A stretch of DNA of 62,000 bases from Cristatella mucedo (Eukaryota > Bryozoa > Phylactolaemata > Cristatellidae), in assembly GCA_009760855.2 (NCBI GenBank), contig WPIO01000041.1, positions 2,147,501 to 2,209,500 on the forward strand, given 5' to 3'. Made by a program: the position numbers and the translations under genes. Below the pieces are notes generated by a model. The model searched no databases, had not been told where the DNA came from, and saw only the letters and a list, made by a program, of their open reading frames with translations. Positions 1 through 12,493 of the stretch are shown here, one piece after another; the stretch's first letter is position 1, and each line of letters starts with the position of its first letter.

Positions 1-110
1 CTTTAAAATCTCAGCTAAAGACGTACCTGTTCCGATCAGCGTTCCCGTCAATCCAAATAACTGGTCTTTTTCGTTCTGGTGTACCCTGGGTGATAATCTC
101 TGCATGATGA
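1..110 (+). mobile_element. 3' coding end of a CR1/L2-type retrotransposon, cut by window edge
   Basis: The first 60 bases read without a stop as LKSQLKTYLFRSAFPSIQ. This is the usual C-terminal end of CR1/L2 ORF2 proteins (pattern LKTxLFRxAF) and matches the same segment of the L2A copies further along. The rest of the element lies left of the window. No (ATT)n tail is visible, so the 3' limit is a guess. Confidence 0.55.
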
Positions 111-279
111 TTCCATGATGTGACTAACCAGAGGACTTACTAATTACTCGGTGGGCAGGAGTGTCTTAATGCTTGCTTTGACATTCTGGCCTCTAAGTAT
201 AACGCTTGTTTGCTTGATTTTGCACGTTTGATGATGCACGCAAGTCAGTAACCCCAGGGTTTTGACTATCTTTGCCCCT

Positions 280-410
280 GTGTCTCAGCCCAGGGGTAAG
301 GCGTTCGCTCTTCGAGACCAGGGTAGCGAGTTCTGGCTCTGCTCTGGTCGATCCTTTATTGCAATCGGTGGTGATATGGCCGTCAAGGCTCTTTTGCAGC
401 AATACAGATG
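280..410 (+). mobile_element. SINE-T copy (tRNA-derived), degraded
   Basis: The A-box-like segment ctcagcccaggggtaaggcg is followed by a decayed B box and then by the SINE-T body: a 'tcctttattg' block, 'cggtggtgat' and 'ggccgtcaaggctcttttgc'. The same body follows a perfect B box in the minus-strand copy at 51733-51868. The B box here is mutated, so this copy is unlikely to be transcribed. Confidence 0.5.
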
Positions 411-1270
411 AGGCTGTTAACTCGGCCTTTGCCCTTTGTAGCCTTGCAGCTAGCTAGTTGTAAAGCACCTGGGTAGAGACTAAGATCTGTTAGGCTGCTA
501 TGAAAACGACCTTTTATTATTATAAGTGTTAAAGATAATAGATCAAGGGAAACTGCCCTGTATCCGACTTGCACCGTGACGAAGGGACAGATCCCAAATT
601 ATGACCAGGAACACACTAGTCTGCCAATGTCAAGGTTAAAACTATCCTCTGCTGAAGGGATGGACGCACCCACATCCTCAACAGTGCTGAGTAAAAATGG
701 ATGTCCCAATAGGGTAGCTGAAGAGCCCTCACTAGGAGAGTACAGGAAGATAGGCCTACGGCAATATATCATCCAGTAGCTCCATCGACCGACCCGAAGG
801 TTTGAGCTGGGTGGCCAAGCCTTGCTATGATTAGCTGCCCTTTAAGGTCTGACCAAGGTCTGAGTTAGCTTAATTCTGGCTATGCCTGCCTATGGATAGC
901 AACAGGCATAATCATTTGGTCTCTGAGTTGCCGACTGATTTTCTACCAGCTCAGAGCCTTTTAAGTCATCGAGTTGGAAGAAGGTACCCGGTTCCAGCCT
1001 TGGATTCCAGGCTACGCTTTTGTTCATTAGTTCTGTTCTGATTGCATGCTCCATAGCATGCCATTAATCGGCTGATTAAGAATGGTATACGGAGCACCAA
1101 ATTTCAACGAAGAATACCTAAAGGATAGAGATTGAACCTAAAAACTACAACAAGCAGACAGACAAATACAAATACACATGCACACACATACCTAGAGGGA
1201 GAGATTGAAAGGCAGAAGCAGTGCGTGAGAGAAAGAGAGAGAAAGACAGCGAGGAAGTGTGCAAAAGAGT
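411..1270. other. unassigned stretch
   Basis: No recognisable protein, tRNA-like sequence or tail. Short ORFs occur here but none resembles a family I know. The last 150 bases become rich in GA words and lead into the microsatellite at 1278. Confidence 0.4.
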
Positions 1271-1275
1271 GCACT

Positions 1276-1277
<2 letters not shown>

Positions 1278-1310
<33 letters not shown>
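1278..1310. repeat. (GA)n microsatellite
   Basis: About 16 uninterrupted GA units inside a wider purine-rich stretch (roughly 1200-1380). The reading frames through it, on both strands, are artefacts of the dinucleotide. Confidence 0.95.
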
Positions 1311-1311
<1 letters not shown>

Positions 1312-1395
1312 AAGGACGAGGTAGCACGTACAAGCGAGTGGCAAGAGAGGAGGCTAGAGCCGGTTAGAGAGACAGAGACATATATGATGTGAGAC

Positions 1396-2460
1396 AGACA
1401 ATGTAATGTAATGTATCTCCGTCAGTAACTCCACAAAGTCATAAAGACCGTGTGGGTGTTACACAGGAGAGTTCTGTATAGCGCACTCACAGCCTAAGCG
1501 GCTTTCGGTACGCTTTCGGTAGCCAACAGACTTCGTCTCACGCAACAAAGAGAAAGTGGGAAGCCTAGCAGAGTTAGGAGAGCAGTTGAGGTAGTGAGTA
1601 GCATAGAAGTAGCAGTTCAGGACCGCTGAAAAAGATGTGCCATAGTCGGCAGTTGAAGAGCAGCTGTCGTTGCGTAAGAATTGTGGAAGCGAGTTCCACA
1701 GCCAAGGATCAGCAGAGCTAAAGCTTCTGTCGCCAACTGTCTTTAAGCGGAGGAATGGAACAGCTAATTTATTGTCCACACAGGACCTGAGAGCGCGAAC
1801 AGGCTGAAACTGATGCAGCAGTTCAGCTAGGTACGAAGGAGCCAAGCCGTGGCGGGCCTTGTGGGTCAGCGTAAGAACTTTGCTCTGTACCCTTTGCTCA
1901 ACCGGCAACCATCCTAGCTCTTTCAGCAGTGGTGACACGTGCTCAAACTGCTGGGACTTGAAGACCAGCCTTGCAGCCATATTTGTAGTCAGCTGTAGTG
2001 GCATAATGGCTTTCTTTGGCAGCCCAGCCAAGAGGGAATTACAATAATCAAGCAGAGACAGAACTAAAGAGCTAGTTAAATTTTTTACAAGCCACTGTGG
2101 GAGGCAGCTTCTAATCTTGGATAGGGATCAGATGTGATGGCTAGCTGTAGAGGCAGTCTTCTGAATGAAGCTTATGAAATTGAGGCAGCTGTCGAACACG
2201 ACACCTAGATTACGAACACGTGGTGAAGGTCGCACAATAGCATCACCTATTAGAACAGCAAAGCCTTTTAATCCAGCTACACGCTTAGGGTGTCCTATGA
2301 GCAGCAGTTCGGTTTTATCGTCATTTAATTTCAGGAAGTTTTCCGACATCCAGGATCGAATATCGGCAAGGCAAGCATTCAGTTTCTCAGTTGCTGCAGC
2401 AGATTCCGACGGTTTAAATGACAAATACAACTGAGTATCGTCAGCATAGAAGTCAACAAG
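1396..2460 (-). mobile_element. L2B retrotransposon, 5'-truncated copy (RT C-terminal half to 3' end)
   Basis: Reading the minus strand from 2460, the copy starts in the reverse transcriptase core (FYADDTQLYLSFKP at about 2412-2456). It continues through FLKLNDDKTELLLIGHPKR, LLDYCNSLLAGLPKK, then NMAARLVFKSQQFEHVSPLL, GWLPVEQRVQSKVLTL and GLAPSYLAELLHQ, ending with the family C-terminus (RLKTVGDRSFSSADPWLWNS). The frame 1459-2031 is open for 190 codons. The 3' end at 1396-1415 is a short ATTAC-type repeat (atgtaatgtaatgtatctcc on the plus strand). This 3' end recurs at 23158, 34650, 25620, 55445 and 56162. The start inside the YADD region is ordinary 5' truncation during target-primed reverse transcription. 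The endonuclease and the N-terminal RT are missing, so the copy is dead. Confidence 0.88.
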
Positions 2461-3035
2461 TTAAAGACAGAGGCACTGAGATACAGAGAATGTGTTACAC
2501 ATGCACAAGTACGCGCAAACATGTAGAGCGATGATTCCTCTGTATTCCATTTTGGAGGAACTCTCTTCCTCGAGGTTGGCGATTCTGCTTGATCTGGTCA
2601 AGCAAGTACAACTGACGAAGAGAAAGGCGAGAAAAGAGACCACTCTTTCTAGTGTGTGGCTGACAACTGTGCCATTTAGAATCCGGTGCCAGAACACTCT
2701 AAGCTGCCAAGATTTATCCTTTTGTCTTTTTTATTGGGCACAAACGAGTACGATCAGCAGCCAATCAAAATTCTGGAAAGCTTTACAGAGTGTTGCCAAT
2801 AGGCCGGCAAAATATGCACAACTGAGGCCTGCAAAGTTGAGAAGCAACTACACAAGAAGAGTGAGTGCACGGGGCTGATTAAAATACTCGTGGCTGAGTG
2901 CTTCTGTACATTCGAAGTAGTGGCGCTATAACATCTCAAAGAATGATCAATGCGGAGCTGTTGGCAAGGAAAGCGCATACCTCACCGTCCGCATGTGTCA
3001 ATGAGCAGAAAGTAGTGAGCACCTGGAAGCTGCTG
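2461..3035. other. unassigned stretch between L2B and L2A pieces
   Basis: A 128-codon ORF lies at 2492-2878 on the plus strand, but its translation has no family I recognise and no flanking coding signal. I treat it as chance. Confidence 0.35.
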
Positions 3036-3039
3036 ACAC

Positions 3040-3435
3040 TGTCAATGCACTGAATGTAACCGGATATACAGATTGGCTGGAACCAAAGATAGCCGGAGAT
3101 AGGCTGGAGCCAAAGAATGAAGTGACCTCTAAGTGAGTGACAAAAACTTTAAGTTGCTTGGCTGGTAGCCAGTGCAGGTCGGTAAGAAGTGGTGTGATGT
3201 GGCAACCGCGATGTTCACGACAGACAAGCCTATCCGCAGAGTTTTGCACCAGCTGTAGTCGCATGATTGCACATGCCGTGGTAGGCCAGCAAGCAGTGAG
3301 TGACAGAAGTCAAGACAGGGATGTCACAAATGCATGGACTAACTTAGACGTGGTATCCTTATCTGAACAAGCCCGAATTTTAGCAATGTTATGTAGCTGA
3401 AAGTAGGCAGACTTGATTGTGGAGATGGCATCAGC
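3040..3435 (-). mobile_element. L2A retrotransposon fragment (RT C-terminal region)
   Basis: The minus strand encodes the L2A block around LQLVQNSAxRLVCRE, then CHITPLLTDLHWLPAKQ. On the 5' side it gives the stretch between AYFQLHNIAKI and the LxFCNSLLAGLP region. Both ends stop inside the element: there is no ATT tail on the left, and on the right homology ends just after the segment for the DDHIS region. It is an old internal fragment. Confidence 0.75.
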
Positions 3436-4028
<593 letters not shown>

Positions 4029-4029
4029 C

Positions 4030-4860
4030 GTGTGTGAGTGTGTGTGTATGTGCGCGGCATCCGAGCAGATACCTTGCACCGCACAGCCAGGGGCTGAATT
4101 TCCACAGTATCCCATGTTTCAGCAAGCTTGCCACAAGGAGTTTGGCGAACAGGAACCGGCTGTAGCATGTTCACTGGCAGGTCACCCTCACTGACAGCAA
4201 GCGATATGGAATCGTGGCTCAGAAATGTACTGAACGCCAGAAACCTTGTCGAGAAGAAGCCTCGAAGCATCTGGTGGCTGGCGGTCGGTTGGGCTTTGCC
4301 TCAGTGAGGCGAGCTGCAGTGAGTGTTTGCTGAACTGTCCGAGCTGGCCGACTGCAGAGGTTCAATACACGGTGGCGGCGCCATGACCTGTGGCTAAGCC
4401 GGTGTGGCTGGCAGCTGGCATGTTTGCACTAAGCTCCCTCCGCCCGAGGCCAGGCCGGTGCAAGGGGATCGCTTGCCAGCCACGGCTGCTGCAGTCTGCA
4501 AGAGGAGTCGGCTGATTGCAGGACCGACCGATCGCTGTTGGTACCCTTTTGATGTGCCCACCTCCTGCCTCTCACCCAGGAGCATGCATTATTGGCTTTG
4601 GTCTGATGGCCCCCAGCCCAGTCGGCCAGTCGGCAAACAGATGCCGAGCCAGATAGGCTGAGATCCAAACCTCTGTGGACTGCTGCAGGGTAGGCCGGCT
4701 GCTGCCTGCAGCCAAGATCAAAGATGGAAGACAATCCTGCAACCGGAGCGGTAATTCGAGGCTCAGCTGCCTCAGGATCGGCCCGAGTGCATGCACTGTG
4801 GAAACTAGGTTGAAACAATGCAGCGGTCAAGAAGCAGTAGATCGAAGCATTGACTGCAGC
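4030..4860. other. unassigned, relatively GC-rich stretch
   Basis: It holds an open minus-strand frame at 4429-4887 (152 codons) with an Ala/Arg/Ser-rich composition expected of GC-rich non-coding DNA. No domain or splice arrangement is apparent. Confidence 0.35.
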
Positions 4861-4872
4861 TACACGAGCATG

Positions 4873-5090
<218 letters not shown>

Positions 5091-5095
5091 CAGTT

Positions 5096-5470
5096 TGTAG
5101 TGCAGAGTGTGTAGTTTGTAGCTCAGATACAACTGTCAGTGCCTGGCTGAGGCAGGCCCTAGCAAAACCCTGCCACACACGAGTCTCACTAGTTGCCGGA
5201 ATAGTTGATGTCTGATGTGGTTGGAGTAGACCTGTTGTGGTGTTTATAGTCGTGGCAAATTGTCAAACTCAAGAAATATGCGAGCCTCTTTTTCATTCAT
5301 CTTATGTGAACTTTTGGCACAAGTTCCTAGCTCTGAGTGAGAACCACTGCATTTCAATAAAGTAAAGCTTCTACACGAATCTTGGCTCTTTTTAGCAAAA
5401 GGGATGAAATAAAATAAGCTTAATGGGCCCTTTGTAGAGATACACTTCTATCTGAAGCCGATATTGCTTT
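5096..5470. other. unassigned stretch
   Basis: Nothing recognisable on either strand. Confidence 0.35.
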
Positions 5471-5474
5471 ATGC

Positions 5475-5625
5475 CACGTTGGTTTAGCCCAGTGGTTAAA
5501 GTGCTCGCAAATACCAAGGTCAAGGTTAATGAATTTGATGACCAAGGTCGTGGGCTCTGGTTCCGAGGCATACGTGAGTGCCTGAATAAAGAATAAGTTC
5601 TGTCAGTAAGCTATAATAATGAATG
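5475..5625 (+). mobile_element. SINE-S copy, degraded
   Basis: The A box (ggtttagcccagtggttaaa) and the partly decayed B box (gtgggctctggttccgaggc) are in the order and spacing of the better copies at 12049 and 58475. A 'gcctgaataaagaataagtt' tail remnant follows. There is a roughly 25-base internal insertion of related sequence between the boxes. Confidence 0.65.
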
Positions 5626-5705
5626 TTATGTTTCTCAGTTTTCGTTCCTCTTATGCTGTTTTTAATACCCTATACAGGGCATATAAGTAATGCATGATTT
5701 GGTTT

Positions 5706-5842
<137 letters not shown>

Positions 5843-5890
5843 ATGCATAAAATTCCAACTAGTGCATCGCACGATAAAAGCTAAAATAAA

Positions 5891-6997
5891 CAGTTTCCGA
5901 AAAGCGGTTGATACTATGCATGTCCTGTTGGGGCAGTCGATCCGATAGCTAGGCTGGAGCCAGAGAATGAAGGGACCTGAGAGTGAGTGACAAAACCTAG
6001 AAGTCGATGCGTTGCTTGACTGGGAGCCAGTGCAGGTCGGCGAGAAGTGGTGTGATGTGGCTAGTGCGCGGCTCACTACAGACAAGCCTAGCTGCAGAGT
6101 TTTGGACCAGCTGCAGGCGCCTGAGTGCACAGGCCGGTAGACCAACAAAGCATTGAATTACATAACTCAAGACGGGATGTCACAAATGCAAGGACCAATT
6201 TAGATGTGGTACCCTGTCAAAACAAGCCCAAATTTTGGCAATGCTATGTAGCTGAAAGTAGGCAGACTTGACTGTGAAGCTGATGTGGTCATCTAATGAA
6301 TGGTCACTTTGGAACAACACACCTAGATTTCGTGCCGATTCAACTGGAGATATGCTGGCAGAGCCGATTTTCAGCGCCAGTCTTTCCAATTTCTGAATCA
6401 CACTTGGTTTACCCATAACTAGTAAGTTAGTTTTATCATCATTCAATTTAAGAAAATTGTTTGCCATCCGTGTGAAGATGTCATCAATACATGCAGCAAG
6501 AGAGTTGAGAGAATTGAACGTGCTCGAGGGCTAGGAGGATTCAAAGCAAAGGTACAACTGGTGTCATCTACATAGAAGTGAAAGCCCACATCGTGCTTGG
6601 CAAGCACATCGGCAAGAGGGAGAGCATGAATCGTGAAAGGAACCGGACCAAGCAGCACGGAGCCCTGAGGTACCCCATGTTTCAGAGGTTCATCGGAAGA
6701 TCGTTGTCCATTCACATCAATACTCTGCAGTGTCCCACTGAGATGGGACTTGAACCATTGCAAAGCAGTGCCAGTGATTCCCTGACGAGATGAGAGGCGC
6801 TCAAGAAGGTCTTGGTGATCGATAGTATCAAAAGCTGCCGAAAGATCGAGCAAAACAAGTAGAGATACTCTACCAATGTCTGATTTACTAATTAGGTCGT
6901 TGTAAACCCGAGGCAATGCTGACTCTGCGGAGTGATTGGCTCGAAAACCAGATTGGAGCTTACTAGCAAGGTTTGAAGTTTCAATATGTGAGTTCAG
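5891..6997 (-). mobile_element. L2A retrotransposon fragment (central and C-terminal RT)
   Basis: The minus strand from 6997 encodes SLLVLLDLSAAFDTIDHQDL (RT motif A), LSSRQGITGTALQWFKSHLS, GVPQGSVLLGP (motif B with an extra residue), FHFYVDDT (motif C, YADD changed to YVDD), then a -1 frameshift. It resumes at FLKLNDDKTNLLVMGKPS and continues to the C-terminal region. Both ends are inside the element: no 3' tail on the left, and on the right the match ends after the LNSYxET region. From 6042 to 6839 it is identical, base for base, to 13589-14386, including the frameshift and the extra codon. Outside those limits the two copies differ at many sites. Confidence 0.9.
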
Positions 6998-7189
6998 CTA
7001 TATGTAAAATATGCAGAGACAGCACGATGCTCATATCGCTATGCAAGGTACCCGCGAACTGGTTAAACTAGATGAACAAGCCAATATGAAGGCAACTTTT
7101 CGAGGAAAAGGCTGATTAATGAAGAATTAACAGGAGAAAGCAGTACCTACAGCAGCACAATCTACAAGATTCAAGAACGGTAGTCAGCT

Positions 7190-7190
<1 letters not shown>
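6998..7190. other. unassigned stretch
   Basis: Nothing recognisable. Confidence 0.3.

Positions 7191-7261
<71 letters not shown>
7191..7261. repeat. (GA)n microsatellite
   Basis: About 35 GA units. The flanks do not resemble an L2A tail, unlike the array at 4927. Confidence 0.95.
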
Positions 7262-7264
<3 letters not shown>

Positions 7265-7412
7265 TAGAAAGAGTCTAAGTGGGTCGGCACTTATGACAGC
7301 AGAATACAAGGCTTTGATGTGGACTGGCTGGCAGATGTGAATTCAAAAGATGCCGGCCTCATGATTCCTGCAAACTGAACAATCAGTGCTACAGCCATTT
7401 ATTGATATGTCA

Positions 7413-7888
7413 CTTACTTTTAGGTTCCTTCATTCTCTGGGTCCTGCCTACCTATCGGAACTACCCCCCCACCGGGTGAAGAATCGTTCAACTCGCTGTT
7501 CTGACTCGAATCGTTTTGCCTTACCTCGAACGAACCTCAAAACAGTAGCCTTTAAAAAAATCCTTAAATTTAGTTCGCATACTTCCAAAGCCTCAAATTC
7601 ACTACCGACGCACGACACACAGTCCTCTGAAATGACGGCGTTTAAAAGGAAGCTTTAAAAAGAAGTTTAAAAAGAAGCTTAAAACGCACATGTTTATTAC
7701 AGCATTTGGTGGGCCTTTGTAATTCGTTCTTTGTGTGCATGTACCTGCTTACATCATGCCTGCTGCTTGCGGATGTTACCACCAATCGTTTGGGAATGCT
7801 TTCTATACAGCATTTGTAACGTAAAGTGCCTAGAAAGAGATACAGTTCTCTGAGGGCGCTATACAAGTATTCTTATTATTATTGTAGC
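7413..7888 (+). mobile_element. L2A-like 3' end (C-terminus, 3' UTR, tail)
   Basis: It begins at LTFRFLHSLGPAYLSELPPH and passes the NSLPT region. It then enters the 3' UTR and ends with 'aaagtgcctagaaagagat' and 'gttctctgagggcgctatac' plus a (TATT)/(ATT) tail. The coding part has a short duplication of 'aaaaagaag' words near 7655-7680. It is a divergent subfamily with frameshifts and is dead. Confidence 0.8.
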
Positions 7889-7966
7889 CCTAGCCATTTT
7901 GCACTTACAAGGTCATTGACACAGAGAGAAACCATATTACTTTCCGTTGGAGAGAGTGGTGCCGCC

Positions 7967-8014
7967 TAGAGAGAGTTTGAGTTCTCTTAGGGCGCTATAC
8001 AAATGAATTATATT
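7967..8014 (+). mobile_element. isolated SINE-S/L2A-type 3' tail
   Basis: A 48-bp piece with the stem-loop (gccgcctagagagagtttga, ttctcttagggcgctatac) ending in aaatgaattata, the end typical of SINE-S. No tRNA part precedes it. Confidence 0.6.
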
Positions 8015-8110
8015 TCAAATATATCTCAGATGAAAGCATCATGCTAAGTTAGCTGCAGCCGGAAGCAGTAACATTCTTTAGCAGAATAATTGCATAAGCT
8101 CATGGGTACG

Positions 8111-8113
<3 letters not shown>

Positions 8114-8166
<53 letters not shown>
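8114..8166. repeat. (TC)n microsatellite
   Basis: About 26 TC units. Confidence 0.95.
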
Positions 8167-8169
<3 letters not shown>

Positions 8170-9275
8170 ACTATTGATAATTCCAGTATTGCTCGAACAG
8201 CGTGAACGTAACTCAGTTGGAACGTGATGGCCGAGAGCTACGTAATGGCCGCCTCTGGCTGACTCAGAGTCGCCTTCGTGTCAAGTCTCGACCGTGTATA
8301 GCAATTTGGGTTGAGACACTGCCTTGCTCAGGTTTAGTGGAAAGGTCCGGTAAGCACCAATAGGAGTCAGCCCAACGTTGACTGAAGTCGTAGGTGCCAC
8401 GATGTTGTCAGGTTTATGTCGAGAGGCGCTGGCGGCCGGCAAAAATCCGCGTTCGGCAGCTAACGCGATTGCAATGCACTAGGAAGGGCTTTAGAAGCGG
8501 GCAGACTTTGGGCGCGGCAGCTGGTGCGAATGAATGGCCTGTCTTTGGGGCAAGTGACTGCGGGGTTATATCCCGAGTGCCTCAGATTCAGCGCTGCCCA
8601 TTTTACGAACCCAGCCGTCGCGATGTCGGCCAAGTCCACCAGAAATCATGTCGGCCGCTGCTCTATGACAGGTGACTTACGGGCCCCTCTGTGTGCTCGC
8701 AGCTGTGTGCCGCTGCTGAGGCGTTTCCGATAGCATGCCCGTACCGGTGGCTGCAGGCAGGCCTTCATCGGTGCGTTGCTGACGCGAGACCCTTTATCTC
8801 TCGCTTTTTTGCTTATTCATTCTCCCCATTTTTATTCGTTCTCTGTCGCTCTCACTCTACCCCTGGCCTCTTACTATTTCGCTCTCTCCCGAGCACCCAC
8901 CTCGTCTGTTCCTCTCGCTCACGCTCAAGCAGACGTTCCGTCTCTCTCAAGCAGTCTCTACAATTGTCTCGATATCTCTCATACGCACCTCCATCTCGCG
9001 AGAACTCTTTCTCACTCACGCTCATCCCCCTCCTCTCTATCACGCCCTGTCTCGCACGCGCTCTCTCAAAATCTTTTTCTCGCCCATTATTTATAAAATT
9101 AGTCTCCTGCTCTGCTTATTCTTTCTCGCTCACTCTCCTTGCAGTTACTTTCTTAATCACTCTCTTCTCTCGCTCTCACATATTTCCTGTCAGTTTCTCT
9201 CACGCACTCGCTCTCTCTAACTCTTTCGCTAAATCTCTCTCACACTCTCGTTCACTTTCTCACTTCTAGTTTTTC
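8167..9275. other. unassigned: GC-rich block then long pyrimidine-rich tract
   Basis: 8380-8780 is CpG-rich with no recognisable product. 8780-9275 is a strongly pyrimidine-biased tract made of degenerate CTCTC/CTCGC words on the plus strand. The 192- and 106-codon ORFs through it are Ser/Leu/Phe-rich consequences of that composition, not genes. Confidence 0.45.
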
Positions 9276-11130
9276 GCCACGCGGATACAAGGTATGCCAT
9301 TTTTGATTGTCGAGGCCCTCTCCTCCGGCGAGCCAATGCTCGACGTAAATCTTGAGGATCTTGATCGTACATGACCTCGTACTGCTTACTTCCCTAAATA
9401 CCTGCTGAGGCACTCGACGGCTTGGCAGACACGGCTGCCGAAGTACATGCATGCATCTAAGAGAATTTAGGCGGAGTCAGGATTTACGAATGATGGGTGG
9501 GGGTAAGACTTGCAAACTTTGTATGCAGCGGAGGCAAGATCCGCAGGGGAGGCACCTCGTATAGTCTCTGTAGCACGAGCTCAGGCAAGGCCGCGTGCTC
9601 CGTGCAGGTCAAGGTCTCGCGAGGCTCGTGTGGTCCCTGCAGCGCTCAGACGCGGCTGGGATAACGGCCTTCCTCTTCGGAGATCCACAGATGACAGTCG
9701 CAGGTGACGGCGCCAAAGTGGCACAACAATATCATAGCTGCAGCAACAAAATTTGCGTAACGTAAAAACATAAAACCATTAAAAGGCCAAGCAATCTGCT
9801 TCACATTAATGTCGCGAAGTCTATTCCTTCTCGTCTCTTCAGCTCGTCATCGACGGCCTCTCGGCCAGCATATCGCGATAGAGAGGCTCCTAAGGAAGAC
9901 CAGCGAGGAGTGGTGACAGGAAAACACCTGAATCGTCGCCAGACGAGAGTTGCGCCGCCCCTCCGAGGCTTTGAGCCGGGCAGGAGTTTCTCCTACCCTG
10001 GCGCATCGCTCTCTAAAGGCTAAAAGCACGCAGCGGCGACGACGGAGCAGCCGCGTGCAGCGACCATTATGCCGCATTATGACTGCAGAAATATTTCTCG
10101 CGGTACCCGAATTATGGTGGCTAGGAGCCGGTAATATCGTTATCTATGGTGAGCGCTAGATTTCGATACACTTATGACCGCTTGCGTGGTCAGCTGCTCG
10201 ATCGAAAGTTGATGGTCATCTCTCAGCCAGGGATGTGGCGTACCCACGTTTGCCTCCCGAGCCGCGACTGTGGCGGGCTCTGAGCTAGCTTTTTGCCAAG
10301 GGTGATAACTAGGTTGAACAGTGATAATATCTCACATCAGCCATGTCGAGAATGCGATCAAGCCGCTCTACATTAGTCGTCAAAGTGACAGGAAGACAGA
10401 CGTCGATAACTAAGCATTGAGTTACTCACCACAGCTGTCAAAATGCGACGGTTCCTGGTGTGAAATACGGATAAGAAGCAAAGTTCACATTCTGAACTGA
10501 TGCAGCCCCAACGGCATCTCGTATCTCTGCGCACCGCCGGATCCCAGGTCAGTAATAGGCTGGGCGAGGCTGCCTTTCACCTAAGGACCACCGCATATAG
10601 GTAGGCGGATATTAATAGGTTGCAGTTATTCCTTAGTAGTTTTTCAGGAGAGGGAGTTCTGTTTTCAATAATTTTTCTCTCGAAGGCGCTTCGTCGATAT
10701 GCAGGGCCAAGTTGTAGTTGGTGCCGAAATTTTGAACAGCCGGAGCAATTGCCGAAAGGTCAATGCTATGCTGTGCTAATAAACTGGATATCCAACATGA
10801 ATGCTGTGTGAAAGAACCAACCGCAGCCAGAGTTAGTGAGGGTATGGCCCGGGATGATAGGTGGCAATGAGTCCACAGAACTCAAAAGTGCGATGCATGA
10901 CTTAACACTGTTCGAACTTTTTCGCACAGAGGTAAGTCAAGGTATTTTTGAAAAGATCAAAAACCCTCATATCGCATCGTCAAGCTAAGCTGGTAAGTTT
11001 CATTCAGATTTAAGAGCTAATCACTCCTCAGAGTCGGGCTTCGGGAGTGTGTAACGACGATTTCAGCTCCTCTGAGTTATGTAGAGCTGTTCTGATGGAT
11101 ATTTCTGGTGGATTTTCGCTAGATCGCACG
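9276..11130. other. unassigned stretch
   Basis: Includes another CpG-rich part (about 9510-10080). No protein family, tRNA-like unit or transposon end is recognised on either strand. Confidence 0.35.
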
Positions 11131-11131
11131 A

Positions 11132-11137
11132 ACACGC

Positions 11138-11208
<71 letters not shown>
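11132..11208. repeat. (CA)n microsatellite with CGCG interruption
   Basis: CA units broken once by 'cgcgcg' near 11174. Confidence 0.95.
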
Positions 11209-11209
<1 letters not shown>

Positions 11210-11660
11210 TCTTATCTATTCCCCATTCAGGCTAGGTATCGTACCGCCAGCTTGCCGGACACAAGTCGCTTAGCTAGGATTCAAAACAACCGCGGCAGAG
11301 CGTCGAGCCCATTCACTCACATTCGTATTATTCCGGCCAGCGTAGGCCAGCATGGTCGCTCGATTCCGGGTGGCATCCTACCATTTGTAAAAAACAGCCA
11401 TGTGCGGTAATCGGAAACCACAAAATGATGGCATTACTCATGGCCGGCAATCATTGCGCTTTTAACAAAGTGTCCCTGCTACCTTTGCCCTCGGTAGAGC
11501 TGGGACCATTACGCCCACTCATACTGGCAGAGCTTGCTTCGCTGAAGCAAGCTCTGCCTGTACGGGAAGCAAATATGAGAAGTGGGAGCCACAGTTGGAC
11601 CCCAAAACGTGCTGATGCCACCACTGCTCACAAAATTGGGCTTCATATTTTTTATATGCA

Positions 11661-11662
<2 letters not shown>
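11209..11662. other. unassigned stretch
   Basis: A perfect short inverted repeat, 'gcagagcttgcttc' with 'gaagcaagctctgc' (about 11527-11557), forms a 14-bp stem with a 2-3 base loop. Nothing else is seen. Confidence 0.35.

Positions 11663-11725
<63 letters not shown>
11663..11725. repeat. (TA)n microsatellite
   Basis: About 31 TA units. Confidence 0.95.
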
Positions 11726-11726
<1 letters not shown>

Positions 11727-12048
11727 CTTTAAGTAAGCAGCCAGAAGCCTTAACATTTTTTCGAAAAATGCTTCCCTGAGCTACCCTAGGCAAAGGTCAA
11801 AGCCGTTGCTTGGTGGGACCACACATAAAGAATACCATTAAATGTAATGAATTCACTAGGAAGGTCACTACAAGGAGAAGGTGGCTTGAAGCAGCTTCAT
11901 CGCAGTAGCTCGGGACATTCTAGGCAATCGAAAGGTAGATAAAAACAATGCGTTGGTTGAGACCACGGTTGGATGAGCTTCGGGCAATGGGCTGATGCAA
12001 GACTTCCTCCAAAGCTCATGTCCGTCATATTCAAATTGATTCGCCGAG
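11726..12048. other. unassigned stretch
   Basis: Nothing recognisable before the SINE at 12049. Confidence 0.3.
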
Positions 12049-12196
12049 GACGAGCTGGTTGGTCCAGCAGTTAAGGTGTTCGCCTCGACCAAGATCTGGC
12101 TGAGGCTGTGGGCTCAAATCCGGAGGCATATGCGAAGCGCGTGAATAGAGATTAAGTTCTCTTGGGGCGCTATACAAATGAATTATAGAATTATAG
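12049..12196 (+). mobile_element. SINE-S copy (tRNA-derived), nearly full length
   Basis: The head is tRNA-like: A box in gagctggttggtccagcagt plus 'taaggtg', and a B-box region gtgggctcaaatccg with two changes from the best copy. Then follow 'aggcatatgcgaagcg' and the stem-loop tail (gcgtgaatagagattaagtt, ctcttggggcgctatac). The end is aaatgaattata, partly duplicated. Such elements are transcribed by pol III and need an L2-type reverse transcriptase. The tail suggests L2A. Confidence 0.85.
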
Positions 12197-12493
12197 AGGA
12201 CAGCAAGGGTGGACCAAGGCGAATGCTTTCGCTAGGATTTGCTATACTTTGATCGTGGGTACCAAGGACACTATCACTAGCCGCGAACGACTGGATAGAT
12301 TATATTTAGGAGCTAACTCATTACACAAATTTACTCCATAATCGTAATCCTGAAAAAATGCTCAATTCTGAGTATTTTGTGACACTTTTGTACAATTCAA
12401 ACCTTGACAGTTGTTAATTTTTTGATTTATTTTCGATCTACTTCTGAATAAACGTGAACCCGAACGCATGAATTCGTTCACTTTCCTACATAG
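12197..12493. other. unassigned stretch between two SINE-S copies
   Basis: Nothing recognisable. Confidence 0.3.

Noticed and set aside
6578-6793. 71-codon plus-strand ORF repeated at 14125-14340
   Set aside because: It is the antisense of the L2A reverse transcriptase. The exact repeat is explained by the identical 798-bp tract.
8691-9269. 192-codon ORF on the plus strand
   Set aside because: Composition is explained by a pyrimidine-rich tract of CTCTC/CTCGC words. No domain.
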